Origin: Chryseobacterium sp. MFBS3-17
GTDB lineage: Bacteria; Bacteroidota; Bacteroidia; Flavobacteriales; Weeksellaceae
Length of the DNA stretch: 64,000 nt
Assembly: GCF_020687745.1 (NCBI RefSeq)
Contig: NZ_JAJEWK010000002.1
Span: 215,280-279,279, forward strand
Reading direction: 5' to 3'
In this document: positions 26,652 through 34,205 of the stretch, piece after piece
Numbering within the stretch: position 1 is the stretch's first letter
Layout of the letters: the number at the start of each line of letters is the position of its first letter
Position numbers and translations under genes: made by a program
The notes under the pieces: model-generated
Seen by the model: the letters and a program-made list of their open reading frames with translations, nothing else
Databases searched by the model: none
What the model was told of the DNA's origin: nothing

Positions 26652-27458
26652 ATGTACGTTTATAAGCAGTTTGACGTAGAATCGCATTTCGGCGGCCGTC
26701 TCAAAATCGCATTTTTCAATCATCCGGAAACTATGAATGCTTTTACCAAGCCTTTGCTGGCTGAGCTCAAGGACTTTATAGACTTTTATAATAAGGATGA
26801 AGATACCCGGTGTATTGCCATCGCAGCCAGAGGAAGTTCCTTCAGCTCCGGGCAGAATCTGGGAGCTATTGATTTTGAAGACCGCAATCTGAATGTAAAA
26901 CGGGAAGTACAGCGCATCGTCATAGATTATTATAACCCGCTGGTCATGTCGGTATACTATTCCAAAAAACCGGTGATTTCTTTGGTAAATGGTCCTGCAG
27001 TAGGTGCCGGAGCTATGCTGGCACTCATTTGTGACTTTACGATTGCTTCAGACAATGCTTACTTTTCGCAGGCATTTTCAAATATCGGACTGATTCCGGA
27101 TACCGGCGGAACCTATTTTCTGCAGAAGCTGGTAGGCCGGCAAATGGCGCATTATCTGGCGTATACCGGCAAGAAGGTAAGCGCCGAGGAAGCGCTGAAA
27201 CTGGGAATGATTGCAGAAGTGTGGCCGGAAGCAGAATTCCGCGAAAAATCTATGGAAATGCTGGAGCGCATTACCAATATGCCTACAGTAGCTTTATCGC
27301 TTACCAAAAAAGCACTCCGTAAATCTTACGATTACAGTTTGAGAGAGCAACTGGACATAGAGAGCATTTACCAGTCTGAAGCTGCCGGTACCAGAGATTT
27401 CATGGAAGGGGTAAACGCTTTTATGGAAAAAAGAAAGCCGGAGTACAAAGGCAAATAG
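26652..27458 (+). CDS. paaG: Enoyl-CoA hydratase/isomerase, PaaG type
   Basis: 268-residue paralogue of the preceding gene, alignable end to end. It keeps the catalytic Asp150 (GLIPDTGGTYF) and the glycine oxyanion loop GPAVGAGAM, as expected for active 1,2-epoxyphenylacetyl-CoA isomerase. It lies between two terminators, and a -7-like TATCTTTA at 26615-26622 suggests a separate promoter. The pair probably arose by tandem duplication. Confidence 0.88.
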   Translation: MYVYKQFDVESHFGGRLKIAFFNHPETMNAFTKPLLAELKDFIDFYNKDEDTRCIAIAARGSSFSSGQNLGAIDFEDRNLNVKREVQRIVIDYYNPLVMSVYYSKKPVISLVNGPAVGAGAMLALICDFTIASDNAYFSQAFSNIGLIPDTGGTYFLQKLVGRQMAHYLAYTGKKVSAEEALKLGMIAEVWPEAEFREKSMEMLERITNMPTVALSLTKKALRKSYDYSLREQLDIESIYQSEAAGTRDFMEGVNAFMEKRKPEYKGK

Positions 27459-27479
27459 AATCTGTACAGAAATACATAG

Positions 27480-27513
27480 GATAGTTTTGATCTCTTCAAA
27501 ACTATCTTTTTTT
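27480..27513 (+). terminator. Terminator before paaH
   Basis: GATAGTTTT (27480-27488) pairs with AAAACTATC (27498-27506) and runs into seven T. It lies inside the longer possible paaH frame and so argues for the downstream start. Confidence 0.85.
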
Positions 27514-27528
27514 GTATCTTTAGCGTCT

Positions 27529-28662
27529 ATGAAAAATATTGGGATTATAGGTTCCGGAACCATGGGGACCGGCATTGCACAAGTGGCTTCTGCTGCCGGT
27601 TGCAACGTATTTTTGTTTGATGTAAACGAACAGCAGACCACAAAGTCTCTTGATGGTCTTGGCCAAACATTGAACAGACTTGCACAGAAGCAAAAAATTA
27701 CCCCGGAAAAGGCACAGGAAATTCTTGGAAATATAAAAAACTGTACCCGGTTGTCTGAACTGAAAGATTGTGAGCTGGTTATTGAGGCTATTGTTGAGAA
27801 TAAAGAAATCAAGCAGAAGGTTTTTGCCGAACTGGAGCAATACGTTTCTCCGGAATGTATTATTGGTTCCAATACTTCTTCTATTTCCATTACCTCGCTT
27901 TCTGCAGAATTGCAGAACCCAGAACGTTTTATCGGGATCCACTTTTTCAACCCGGCACCACTAATGCCTCTTGTGGAAATTATTCCCGGACTGCTTACGA
28001 AATCACCACTTGCTCAGGAAATGTATGGTTTGATGAAAAGCTGGGGTAAGTCGCCGGTCATTGCAAAAGATATTCCGGGTTTTATTGTCAACAGAATTGC
28101 CAGACCTTATTACGGTGAAGCCCTCCGGATTGTGGAGGAGCAAATGGCCACACCAGAGCAGGTAGATGATGCCATGCGCACGCTGGGAAACTTCAGAATG
28201 GGCCCGTTTGAACTGATGGATCTTATAGGGATTGATGTCAACTATTCGGTAACCACTACCGTGTACAAAGATTATTTTTACGATCCAAAGTATAAGCCGA
28301 GCCTGCTGCAGCAGCGAATGAGCGAAGCAAAACTGCATGGCAGAAAGACCGGAAAAGGTTTTTATGACTACAGTGAAGGCAGTACTGCACCGGTTGCGGA
28401 GAAAGATGATGAACTGTATCAGTACATTTTTAACCGGATTCTCGCTATGCTTATCAACGAAGCAGTAGAAGCAAAACGACTGAAAATTGCCAGTGATGAA
28501 GATCTGGAAATGGCCATGCAGAAAGGAGTCAATTATCCGAAAGGCCTGCTGGCATGGGGTGCAGAAATAGGATATGGAAAAATTTCCGGGATTCTGAACG
28601 CTTTATATCTGGATTACCAGGAAGAACGGTACCGCCAGAGTCCGCTTCTGAAAAAGCTGTAA
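27529..28662 (+). CDS. paaH: 3-hydroxyacyl-CoA dehydrogenase
   Basis: 377 residues from the ATG at 27529 (MKNIGIIGSGTMG). The Rossmann motif GSGTMGTGIAQVA begins at residue 8, and the NAD-binding and C-terminal 3HCDH domains follow (PGFIVNRIARPYYGEA; NFRMGPFELMDLIGIDV). It oxidises 3-hydroxyadipyl-CoA to 3-oxoadipyl-CoA in the lower paa pathway. A longer frame from 27487 is rejected because the terminator hairpin would lie in its first codons. A TATCTTTA box at 27515-27522 may be its promoter, giving an almost leaderless transcript. Confidence 0.92.
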   Translation: MKNIGIIGSGTMGTGIAQVASAAGCNVFLFDVNEQQTTKSLDGLGQTLNRLAQKQKITPEKAQEILGNIKNCTRLSELKDCELVIEAIVENKEIKQKVFAELEQYVSPECIIGSNTSSISITSLSAELQNPERFIGIHFFNPAPLMPLVEIIPGLLTKSPLAQEMYGLMKSWGKSPVIAKDIPGFIVNRIARPYYGEALRIVEEQMATPEQVDDAMRTLGNFRMGPFELMDLIGIDVNYSVTTTVYKDYFYDPKYKPSLLQQRMSEAKLHGRKTGKGFYDYSEGSTAPVAEKDDELYQYIFNRILAMLINEAVEAKRLKIASDEDLEMAMQKGVNYPKGLLAWGAEIGYGKISGILNALYLDYQEERYRQSPLLKKL

Positions 28663-28698
28663 ATAAATTGTTTGATGTTTAAAAATTTCAGATAGAAA

Positions 28699-29112
28699 AT
28701 GACGCCATTCGAAATTGCAGACTATATGCTGAAGCAGGATTATTTTTCCCAATGGATGGGGATAAAACTGCTGGAAGTAAGTGAGAAATATTGTAAACTG
28801 GAAATGCCGGTGAAGAAGGAAATGATTAATGGTCTGCGCACTGTGCACGGAGGCATTACCTTCGCATTTGCAGATTCTGCTCTTGCGTTTTCATCCAATA
28901 ATACCAATGACGCTTCGGTGGCGCTGAATTGTGTGATTAATTTTACCAGAGCAGTTCGTGAGGGCGACACGCTTTTTGCTGAAAGCATCATGGTTTCGGA
29001 TACCCGGAAAACCGGTGTTTATGATATTAAAATTACCAATAAAGCCGGTGAATTGATGGCCACGTTCCGGGGTACCGTATATAAAATTGACCGAAAAGTA
29101 ACCGATTTATAA
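28699..29112 (+). CDS. paaI: Hotdog-fold acyl-CoA thioesterase PaaI
   Basis: 137 residues. The 4HBT/PaaI motif is NGLRTVHGGITFAFAD with Asn44, His50 and catalytic Asp59. PaaI hydrolyses dead-end hydroxyphenylacetyl-CoA products and frees CoA. It follows paaH by 36 bases and precedes a small membrane protein gene by 12. Confidence 0.93.
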   Translation: MTPFEIADYMLKQDYFSQWMGIKLLEVSEKYCKLEMPVKKEMINGLRTVHGGITFAFADSALAFSSNNTNDASVALNCVINFTRAVREGDTLFAESIMVSDTRKTGVYDIKITNKAGELMATFRGTVYKIDRKVTDL

Positions 29113-29124
29113 AAGCTTATTAGT

Positions 29125-29562
29125 ATGGAAGAACTCAGACTTAGCAGAACGACTCTTATATCAGACGGCGAGCAACTGAAAATCCGGGACCGGAAGAAGT
29201 TTTTTAAATGGTTTTTCATAGCAGCCCTCCCGGTCTTTCTGATTTTCGCATTTTACGGGATGGATTTCCCCAGCCATCAGGATTCCCGTTTTTATTTTCT
29301 TATTCTGTTCTATCTGCTTTTGTTTGTGATTCAGTTTGCCAGAGCAATGACGATCAATACGCAATCCCTTTTTTCTTGGAATGAAATACAGTATGTTGAG
29401 TTCAAACGGGATGTGCTTGGTTTTCAGTATGCGTGGTTATGCGATAACTCAGGGCGGAAACGTCAGATTCATTTTTTTCTCAATGAAAGACAAAAATTGG
29501 AAAACTTTTTCGCACGACATTCTGTAAAGGTGCAGCAGTCGAAATCTATTATACTTAAATAA
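29125..29562 (+). CDS. Small membrane protein in the paa cluster
   Basis: 145 residues with two hydrophobic segments, about residues 29-46 (WFFIAALPVFLIFAFYG) and 57-73 (FYFLILFYLLLFVIQFA), flanked by cytoplasmic-looking basic regions. The C-terminal 70 residues are soluble with Trp/Tyr-rich strands (NEIQYVEFKRDVLGFQYAW). I do not recognise the family; a PH-like fold behind two helices is possible. It sits between paaI and paaZ. Confidence 0.7.
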   Translation: MEELRLSRTTLISDGEQLKIRDRKKFFKWFFIAALPVFLIFAFYGMDFPSHQDSRFYFLILFYLLLFVIQFARAMTINTQSLFSWNEIQYVEFKRDVLGFQYAWLCDNSGRKRQIHFFLNERQKLENFFARHSVKVQQSKSIILK

Positions 29563-29598
29563 AATTATCTGTGAAGTAAATGCTTCCAAAATCAAAAT

Positions 29599-32103
29599 AT
29601 GAAACTTAAAAATTATATCTACAATCAATGGATCGAAGGTTCCGGAAACGGAACCCAACTGTATAATTCGGTGACGGGCGAGCAAGTAGCCCTGGCAGAT
29701 ACCGAAGGTATAGATTTCAAACAGGCACTGGATTTCGGCCGCACAGTCGGTTACAAAAATCTTTCTGCTATGACGTTCTATGACCGCGGGGAAATGCTCA
29801 AAAAAATCGCATTGTATCTTCTGGAAAGAAAGAAAAAGTACTACGAAATATCCTATAAAACCGGTGCTACCCATGCAGATTCCTGGGTAGATATTGAAGG
29901 TGGTTTCGGGACATTCTTTACCTATTCCGGACTTGCCAAAAGAATGTTGCCCAATACGCCGTTCTGGGTAGACGGGGATACCCAGAAGCTCTCTAAGAAC
30001 GGAACATTTATAGGTACGCATATTCTCACTCCCAGTGAAGGGGTGTCGGTACAGATTAATGCCTATAATTTCCCTGTTTGGGGGATGATGGAAAAGCTTT
30101 CCACTTCACTTCTGGCCGGGGTGCCTTCCATTGTGAAACCCGCTACGCCAACGAGTTTTCTTACTCATGCGGTTTTTGAAGATATGATAGAAAGCGGCTT
30201 GTTGCCGGAAGGGGCTCTGCAACTGATCTGCGGCAGCGCCGGTAATATGCTGGAGTATATGCAGGACGGGGATTCGGTGCTGTTTACAGGTTCGGCTTCT
30301 ACCGGAAAACGGTTGAAATCCATGCCGTCCATTGCGCAGAATTCAGTACGTTTCAACATGGAGGCAGATTCACTGAATTGCTCTGTTCTGGGTCCCGATG
30401 CGCGCCCCGGAACACCGGAGTTTGATTTGTTCATCAAAGAAGTCCGCAATGAAATTACCACCAAATCCGGGCAAAAATGTACCGCTATCCGCCGTATTAT
30501 GGTTCCCGAACATTTGACGGGTGATGTGCAGCAGGCATTGTCCAAAGCTTTGGATCAGGTGAAGATCGGTAATCCGCTGAACAGGGAAACCCGCATGGGT
30601 GCACTGGCAGGACGAGATCAGTTTCATGAAGTGTCAGAGAAAATTGCGGTCCTGAAAGCCGAAACCGAACTGATTTATGACGGAAAACATGAGTTGGTAG
30701 ATGCGGATTATGAAAGCGGAGCCTTTATGAGCCCTAAAATCTTCTATAATGATAAGCCTTTTGAAAAAATGATTTCGCATGATGTGGAAGCATTCGGGCC
30801 GGTTTCCACCATTATGCCGTATCGGGATGCCGAAGAAGCTGCCGCCCTGGCCAGACTCGGAAAGGGTAGTCTGGTGGGATCTATTGTCTCTCATGATGAC
30901 CGGTTTGTAGCAGAAACATCATGGAAAATGGCGAGTTCGCACGGCAGGATATTCGTACTGAACAGAGACAATGCCGCAGAAAGTACCGGGCACGGATCCC
31001 CATTGCCTACACTGATGCACGGAGGGCCGGGCAGAGCCGGTGGAGGAGAAGAAATGGGCGGGCTGAGCGGTCTTCATTTTTTCCTTCAGAAAACCGCTAT
31101 TCAGGGGTCTCCGGATATCCTGACGGCCATTACCAAAATCTATCAGCAGGGTGCTACCCAGCATTTTTCGGATAAACATCCGTTCCGTAAATTCTTTGAA
31201 GAGGTAGAAATCGGTGATTCGCTGGAAACAGCGGGCAGAACGGTGACCGAAGCAGATATTGTGAATTTTTCCAATGTGTCGTGGGATCATTTTTATGCCC
31301 ATACAGATGCCACTTCACTGAACGGGACTATTTTTGATAAGCCCGTGGCGCACGGTTATTTCATCCTGTCTGCAGCGGCGGGACTGTTTGTATCCGGCAA
31401 GAAAGGACCGGTAATCGCTAACTACGGACTGGAAAATGCCAGCTTCTTCAAACCGGTTTATGCCGGTGATACCATTACGGTCTATCTCACTGCCAAAGAG
31501 AAAGTCAACAAAGGGGTGAAAGGCAGAAATATCCCGAGCGGAGTCGTGAAATGGCTGGTAGAAGTCGTGAATCAGCGGGATGAAGTGGTTTGTGTAGCCA
31601 CTATTCTGACTCTCGTGGCCAAAAAATCGCCGTTCACAGATCTGAACGTAAGGCATATTGATCAATTACTGACCGGATTAACCGAGAAGACCCAACCTTT
31701 ATGGGGTAAAATGACGGCACAGCAAATGCTGGAGCACCTGGAAACGACGCTGAGATACAGCATGGGTCAGCCCGAGGCACAGCTTTGTCATACACCGGAA
31801 GACCAATGGGAAAAATACCAGGATTCCCTTTATAATTTCAGGAAGATGCCGAAAGATTTTCCGGCACCTTTCCTCCCGGAAGACGGAAGTCTGCCACCGC
31901 CTAATCATAAAAATCTGAATGCCGCAAAAGCCGCATTTACCGAAGCCCTGAAAGAATATACGGTGTATTACAGAGAAAATCCGGATGCAGAACATCTGCA
32001 TTATGTGTATGGTAAACTGAATAAGGAGATGATGGAACTGATGCACCGGAAACATTTCACCCACCATTTTGAGCAGTTCGGACTAATCCCGGAAGCACGA
32101 TGA
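29599..32103 (+). CDS. paaZ: Oxepin-CoA hydrolase / aldehyde dehydrogenase PaaZ with C-terminal DinB-like (DUF1569) domain
   Basis: 834 residues against about 680 for E. coli PaaZ. Residues 1-510 are aldehyde dehydrogenase (catalytic Cys in KSGQKCTAIRR near 294; FNMEADSLNC near 252). Residues about 530-680 are the MaoC-type hydratase (VTEADIVNFSNVSWDHFYAH, FDKPVAHGYF) that opens the oxepin ring. Residues about 690-834 are extra: GLTEKTQPLWGKMTAQQMLE and LETTLRYSMG match a DUF1569/DinB-type four-helix domain. The fusion is in frame with no sign of frameshift. Confidence 0.93.
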   Translation: MKLKNYIYNQWIEGSGNGTQLYNSVTGEQVALADTEGIDFKQALDFGRTVGYKNLSAMTFYDRGEMLKKIALYLLERKKKYYEISYKTGATHADSWVDIEGGFGTFFTYSGLAKRMLPNTPFWVDGDTQKLSKNGTFIGTHILTPSEGVSVQINAYNFPVWGMMEKLSTSLLAGVPSIVKPATPTSFLTHAVFEDMIESGLLPEGALQLICGSAGNMLEYMQDGDSVLFTGSASTGKRLKSMPSIAQNSVRFNMEADSLNCSVLGPDARPGTPEFDLFIKEVRNEITTKSGQKCTAIRRIMVPEHLTGDVQQALSKALDQVKIGNPLNRETRMGALAGRDQFHEVSEKIAVLKAETELIYDGKHELVDADYESGAFMSPKIFYNDKPFEKMISHDVEAFGPVSTIMPYRDAEEAAALARLGKGSLVGSIVSHDDRFVAETSWKMASSHGRIFVLNRDNAAESTGHGSPLPTLMHGGPGRAGGGEEMGGLSGLHFFLQKTAIQGSPDILTAITKIYQQGATQHFSDKHPFRKFFEEVEIGDSLETAGRTVTEADIVNFSNVSWDHFYAHTDATSLNGTIFDKPVAHGYFILSAAAGLFVSGKKGPVIANYGLENASFFKPVYAGDTITVYLTAKEKVNKGVKGRNIPSGVVKWLVEVVNQRDEVVCVATILTLVAKKSPFTDLNVRHIDQLLTGLTEKTQPLWGKMTAQQMLEHLETTLRYSMGQPEAQLCHTPEDQWEKYQDSLYNFRKMPKDFPAPFLPEDGSLPPPNHKNLNAAKAAFTEALKEYTVYYRENPDAEHLHYVYGKLNKEMMELMHRKHFTHHFEQFGLIPEAR

Positions 32104-32125
32104 ATCTGCTTAACAGGAACCCTAT

Positions 32126-32809
32126 ATGAAAACCTTCGGAGAGAAAGTAGTGGAATTTAACCTGCACCTCAAATACACCGGTCCGTTACCGGAAGGTTTT
32201 GAGGTGATGAACCCTTTTCTGGATAATCCGGAAACGCTTACCGTGATGAAGCAGTTTTATGATAAATTTTACGGGGATACAGGTTCCCGTAAATTTCTCA
32301 TAGGGATTAATCCAAGCAGGCATGGCGCCGGTGTTACGGGTGTGCCCTTTACCGATACCAAACGGCTCGATTCAGCATGCGCTATCAGCATGAGATCAGC
32401 ACGTACCCATGAGGTTTCTTCTGTTTTTCTGTATGATATGATTGAGGAATATGGGGGTGCCGAAAAGTTTTACAGCAAATTTTATATCAACTCACCTTTT
32501 CCGCTGGCCATTGTACGAAATACCCGAAACGGACAACTGAACGCTAATTATTACGATGACCGCCGGCTTTTTGAAATGGTGAAACCATTTATGACAGAGT
32601 CTCTGAAGAAGCACATCAGCCTCGGACTGGATACATCCAATGTCTTTGTTCTGGGCAAAAAAAATGCTGAATTTCTGAAGAAAATTAATCAGGAGGAAAA
32701 ATTGTTCGGCAGCATGACGGTGCTGGAGCATCCGCGCTATATTCAGCAGTATAAATCGAAGGAAAAGCAGCATTTTATTGATAAATATATCCTGGCTTTT
32801 GAAAATTAA
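32126..32809 (+). CDS. SMUG2-type uracil-DNA glycosylase family protein (DUF4918)
   Basis: 227 residues. The motif GINPSRHGAGVTGVPFTD (60-77) is the family-defining UDG motif 1 region, and LEHPRYIQQY near residues 200-209 is the motif 2-like loop. By family, it removes uracil or deaminated bases from DNA. It lies 22 bases after paaZ and 25 before an enoyl-CoA hydratase on the same strand, so it is probably carried on the paa transcript. Activity and substrate are inferred from family only. Confidence 0.82.
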   Translation: MKTFGEKVVEFNLHLKYTGPLPEGFEVMNPFLDNPETLTVMKQFYDKFYGDTGSRKFLIGINPSRHGAGVTGVPFTDTKRLDSACAISMRSARTHEVSSVFLYDMIEEYGGAEKFYSKFYINSPFPLAIVRNTRNGQLNANYYDDRRLFEMVKPFMTESLKKHISLGLDTSNVFVLGKKNAEFLKKINQEEKLFGSMTVLEHPRYIQQYKSKEKQHFIDKYILAFEN

Positions 32810-32834
32810 TCAATGTTAAAATATACAATAATAC

Positions 32835-33599
32835 ATGGAACCATTTGTTCAAACTGAATTAAAAAACAATATCGCCGAAATAACCTTCGGTACTCCAAAA
32901 AGTAATTCGCTCCCGGGTGAAATTCTGGAAAAGCTCGCCCGGAACATTCTGGATGAGGGAGCAAAGAAAGAAGTTAAAGCCATTCTGATAAAATCTGCTG
33001 GAGAGAAAGCATTCTGTGCGGGTGCCAGTTTTGATGAACTGCTGGAAATTTCTGAGCTGGAAACTTCAAAAAAGTTTTTCGGAGGATTTGCCAAAGTGCT
33101 GAACGCGATGCGTAACTGCGGCAAAATAGTGGTGGTTCGTGTACAGGGCAAAACTACCGGCGGCGGTGTGGGCATTGCATGCGGTGCAGATTACTGCTTT
33201 GCCACCCGGGATGCCTCCCTGGCGCTTACCGAGTTGAATCTGGGCATCGGTCCTTTTGTCATCGGTCCTTATGTAGAAAGAAAAATTGGCAAGTCACAAT
33301 TTGCGGCAATGGCTATTGATGCGGATTTCAGATCTGCAGCATGGGCAGAAGCACACAGTATTTACCATTCCGTATCAGAGAATATCACGGAGATGAATGA
33401 AAAACTCAGTCAGTTTCTGAATGCGCTTGCAGGGCGCAGTGATGAGGCATTGGCACTCATTAAGAAAGTTTCCTGGGAGGGTACAGATCATTTTAATGAC
33501 CTGATGCCTGCGCGCATTCATATGAGCGCCAGCCTTATTCTGGAAGATTCTGCCAAACAGAATATCGCAAAAATTAAAGAGCGTTTACGAGCCAAATAA
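32835..33599 (+). CDS. Enoyl-CoA hydratase/isomerase family protein
   Basis: 254-residue crotonase-fold enzyme, clearly different from the two PaaG-like copies. The CoA/oxyanion loop is KTTGGGVGIACGADYCF (106-122). The crotonase Glu is kept as Glu133 (LALTELNLGIGPF). It could be the PaaF-type hydratase acting on 2,3-dehydroadipyl-CoA, the only lower-pathway hydratase candidate here. It is the last gene of the cluster, followed by a terminator. Confidence 0.85.
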   Translation: MEPFVQTELKNNIAEITFGTPKSNSLPGEILEKLARNILDEGAKKEVKAILIKSAGEKAFCAGASFDELLEISELETSKKFFGGFAKVLNAMRNCGKIVVVRVQGKTTGGGVGIACGADYCFATRDASLALTELNLGIGPFVIGPYVERKIGKSQFAAMAIDADFRSAAWAEAHSIYHSVSENITEMNEKLSQFLNALAGRSDEALALIKKVSWEGTDHFNDLMPARIHMSASLILEDSAKQNIAKIKERLRAK

Positions 33600-33634
33600 T
33601 CAATGGCTTTACTGGAAATGCCTGAATAATCGAA

Positions 33635-34204
33635 TCAAAACCTGATGCCCGTCATCAGGTTTTTTGTTGAAAAATCTTTTTTCAGCAAAGAATATAAATC
33701 AGAATCCTCAAAGGTTTCGCCGATGAGGTAGTGCCCGCGTAGTGTTCCTTCGCGCACAAAACCATTATTTTCCAATAGTCTCAGGGACGGCGTATTGGCC
33801 GGGTCTATAATGGCTTCAATCCGGTTCAGATTCATTTCTTTGAAACCAAATTCCAGAATTGGTTTCAGGGCTTCAGACATATAGCCTTGCTTTTTAAACT
33901 GCTCGTCAAATATTTCATATCCTATTTCTGCCCGGCAGTGCTGGGGATTCCATGTATGATATCCGCAGTTCCCGATGATGCGTTGGGTTTCTTTTTCTAC
34001 CAGCTGAAAATTCAGCATTGTGCGGTTATACGATTCATACCCCTTTTCGTATATTTTTATTTGACGTTCAAAGTGTTCAGGGTGGTGTAATCCCAAGATT
34101 TCTCTGATTTTCTCTTCAGAATTTTCCTTAAAAATCCGGGTCATGATTTCGGGACTTAATTTTTGAAGCCAGAGCCGCCTGGTTTCTAATATTTCAAATT
34201 CCAT
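33635..34204 (-). CDS. GNAT family N-acetyltransferase (RimJ/RimL type)
   Basis: 189 residues. The start FEILETRRLWLQKL, the central IGNCGYHTWNPQHCRAEIGY, and IEAIIDPANTPSLRLLENNG are typical of acetyltransferases related to ribosomal-protein alanine acetyltransferases. The substrate is unknown. It converges on the paa cluster, and its last codons form the shared terminator hairpin. One base separates it from the upstream methyltransferase gene. Confidence 0.9.
   Translation of the reverse strand: MEFEILETRRLWLQKLSPEIMTRIFKENSEEKIREILGLHHPEHFERQIKIYEKGYESYNRTMLNFQLVEKETQRIIGNCGYHTWNPQHCRAEIGYEIFDEQFKKQGYMSEALKPILEFGFKEMNLNRIEAIIDPANTPSLRLLENNGFVREGTLRGHYLIGETFEDSDLYSLLKKDFSTKNLMTGIRF
33637..33665. 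terminator. Bidirectional terminator at the end of the paa cluster
   Basis: AAAACCTGATG (33637-33647) pairs with CATCAGGTTTT (33653-33663) and ends in T. It overlaps the last codons of the convergent GNAT gene, so its arms also encode that protein's C-terminus. Confidence 0.88.
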
Positions 34205-34205
34205 A

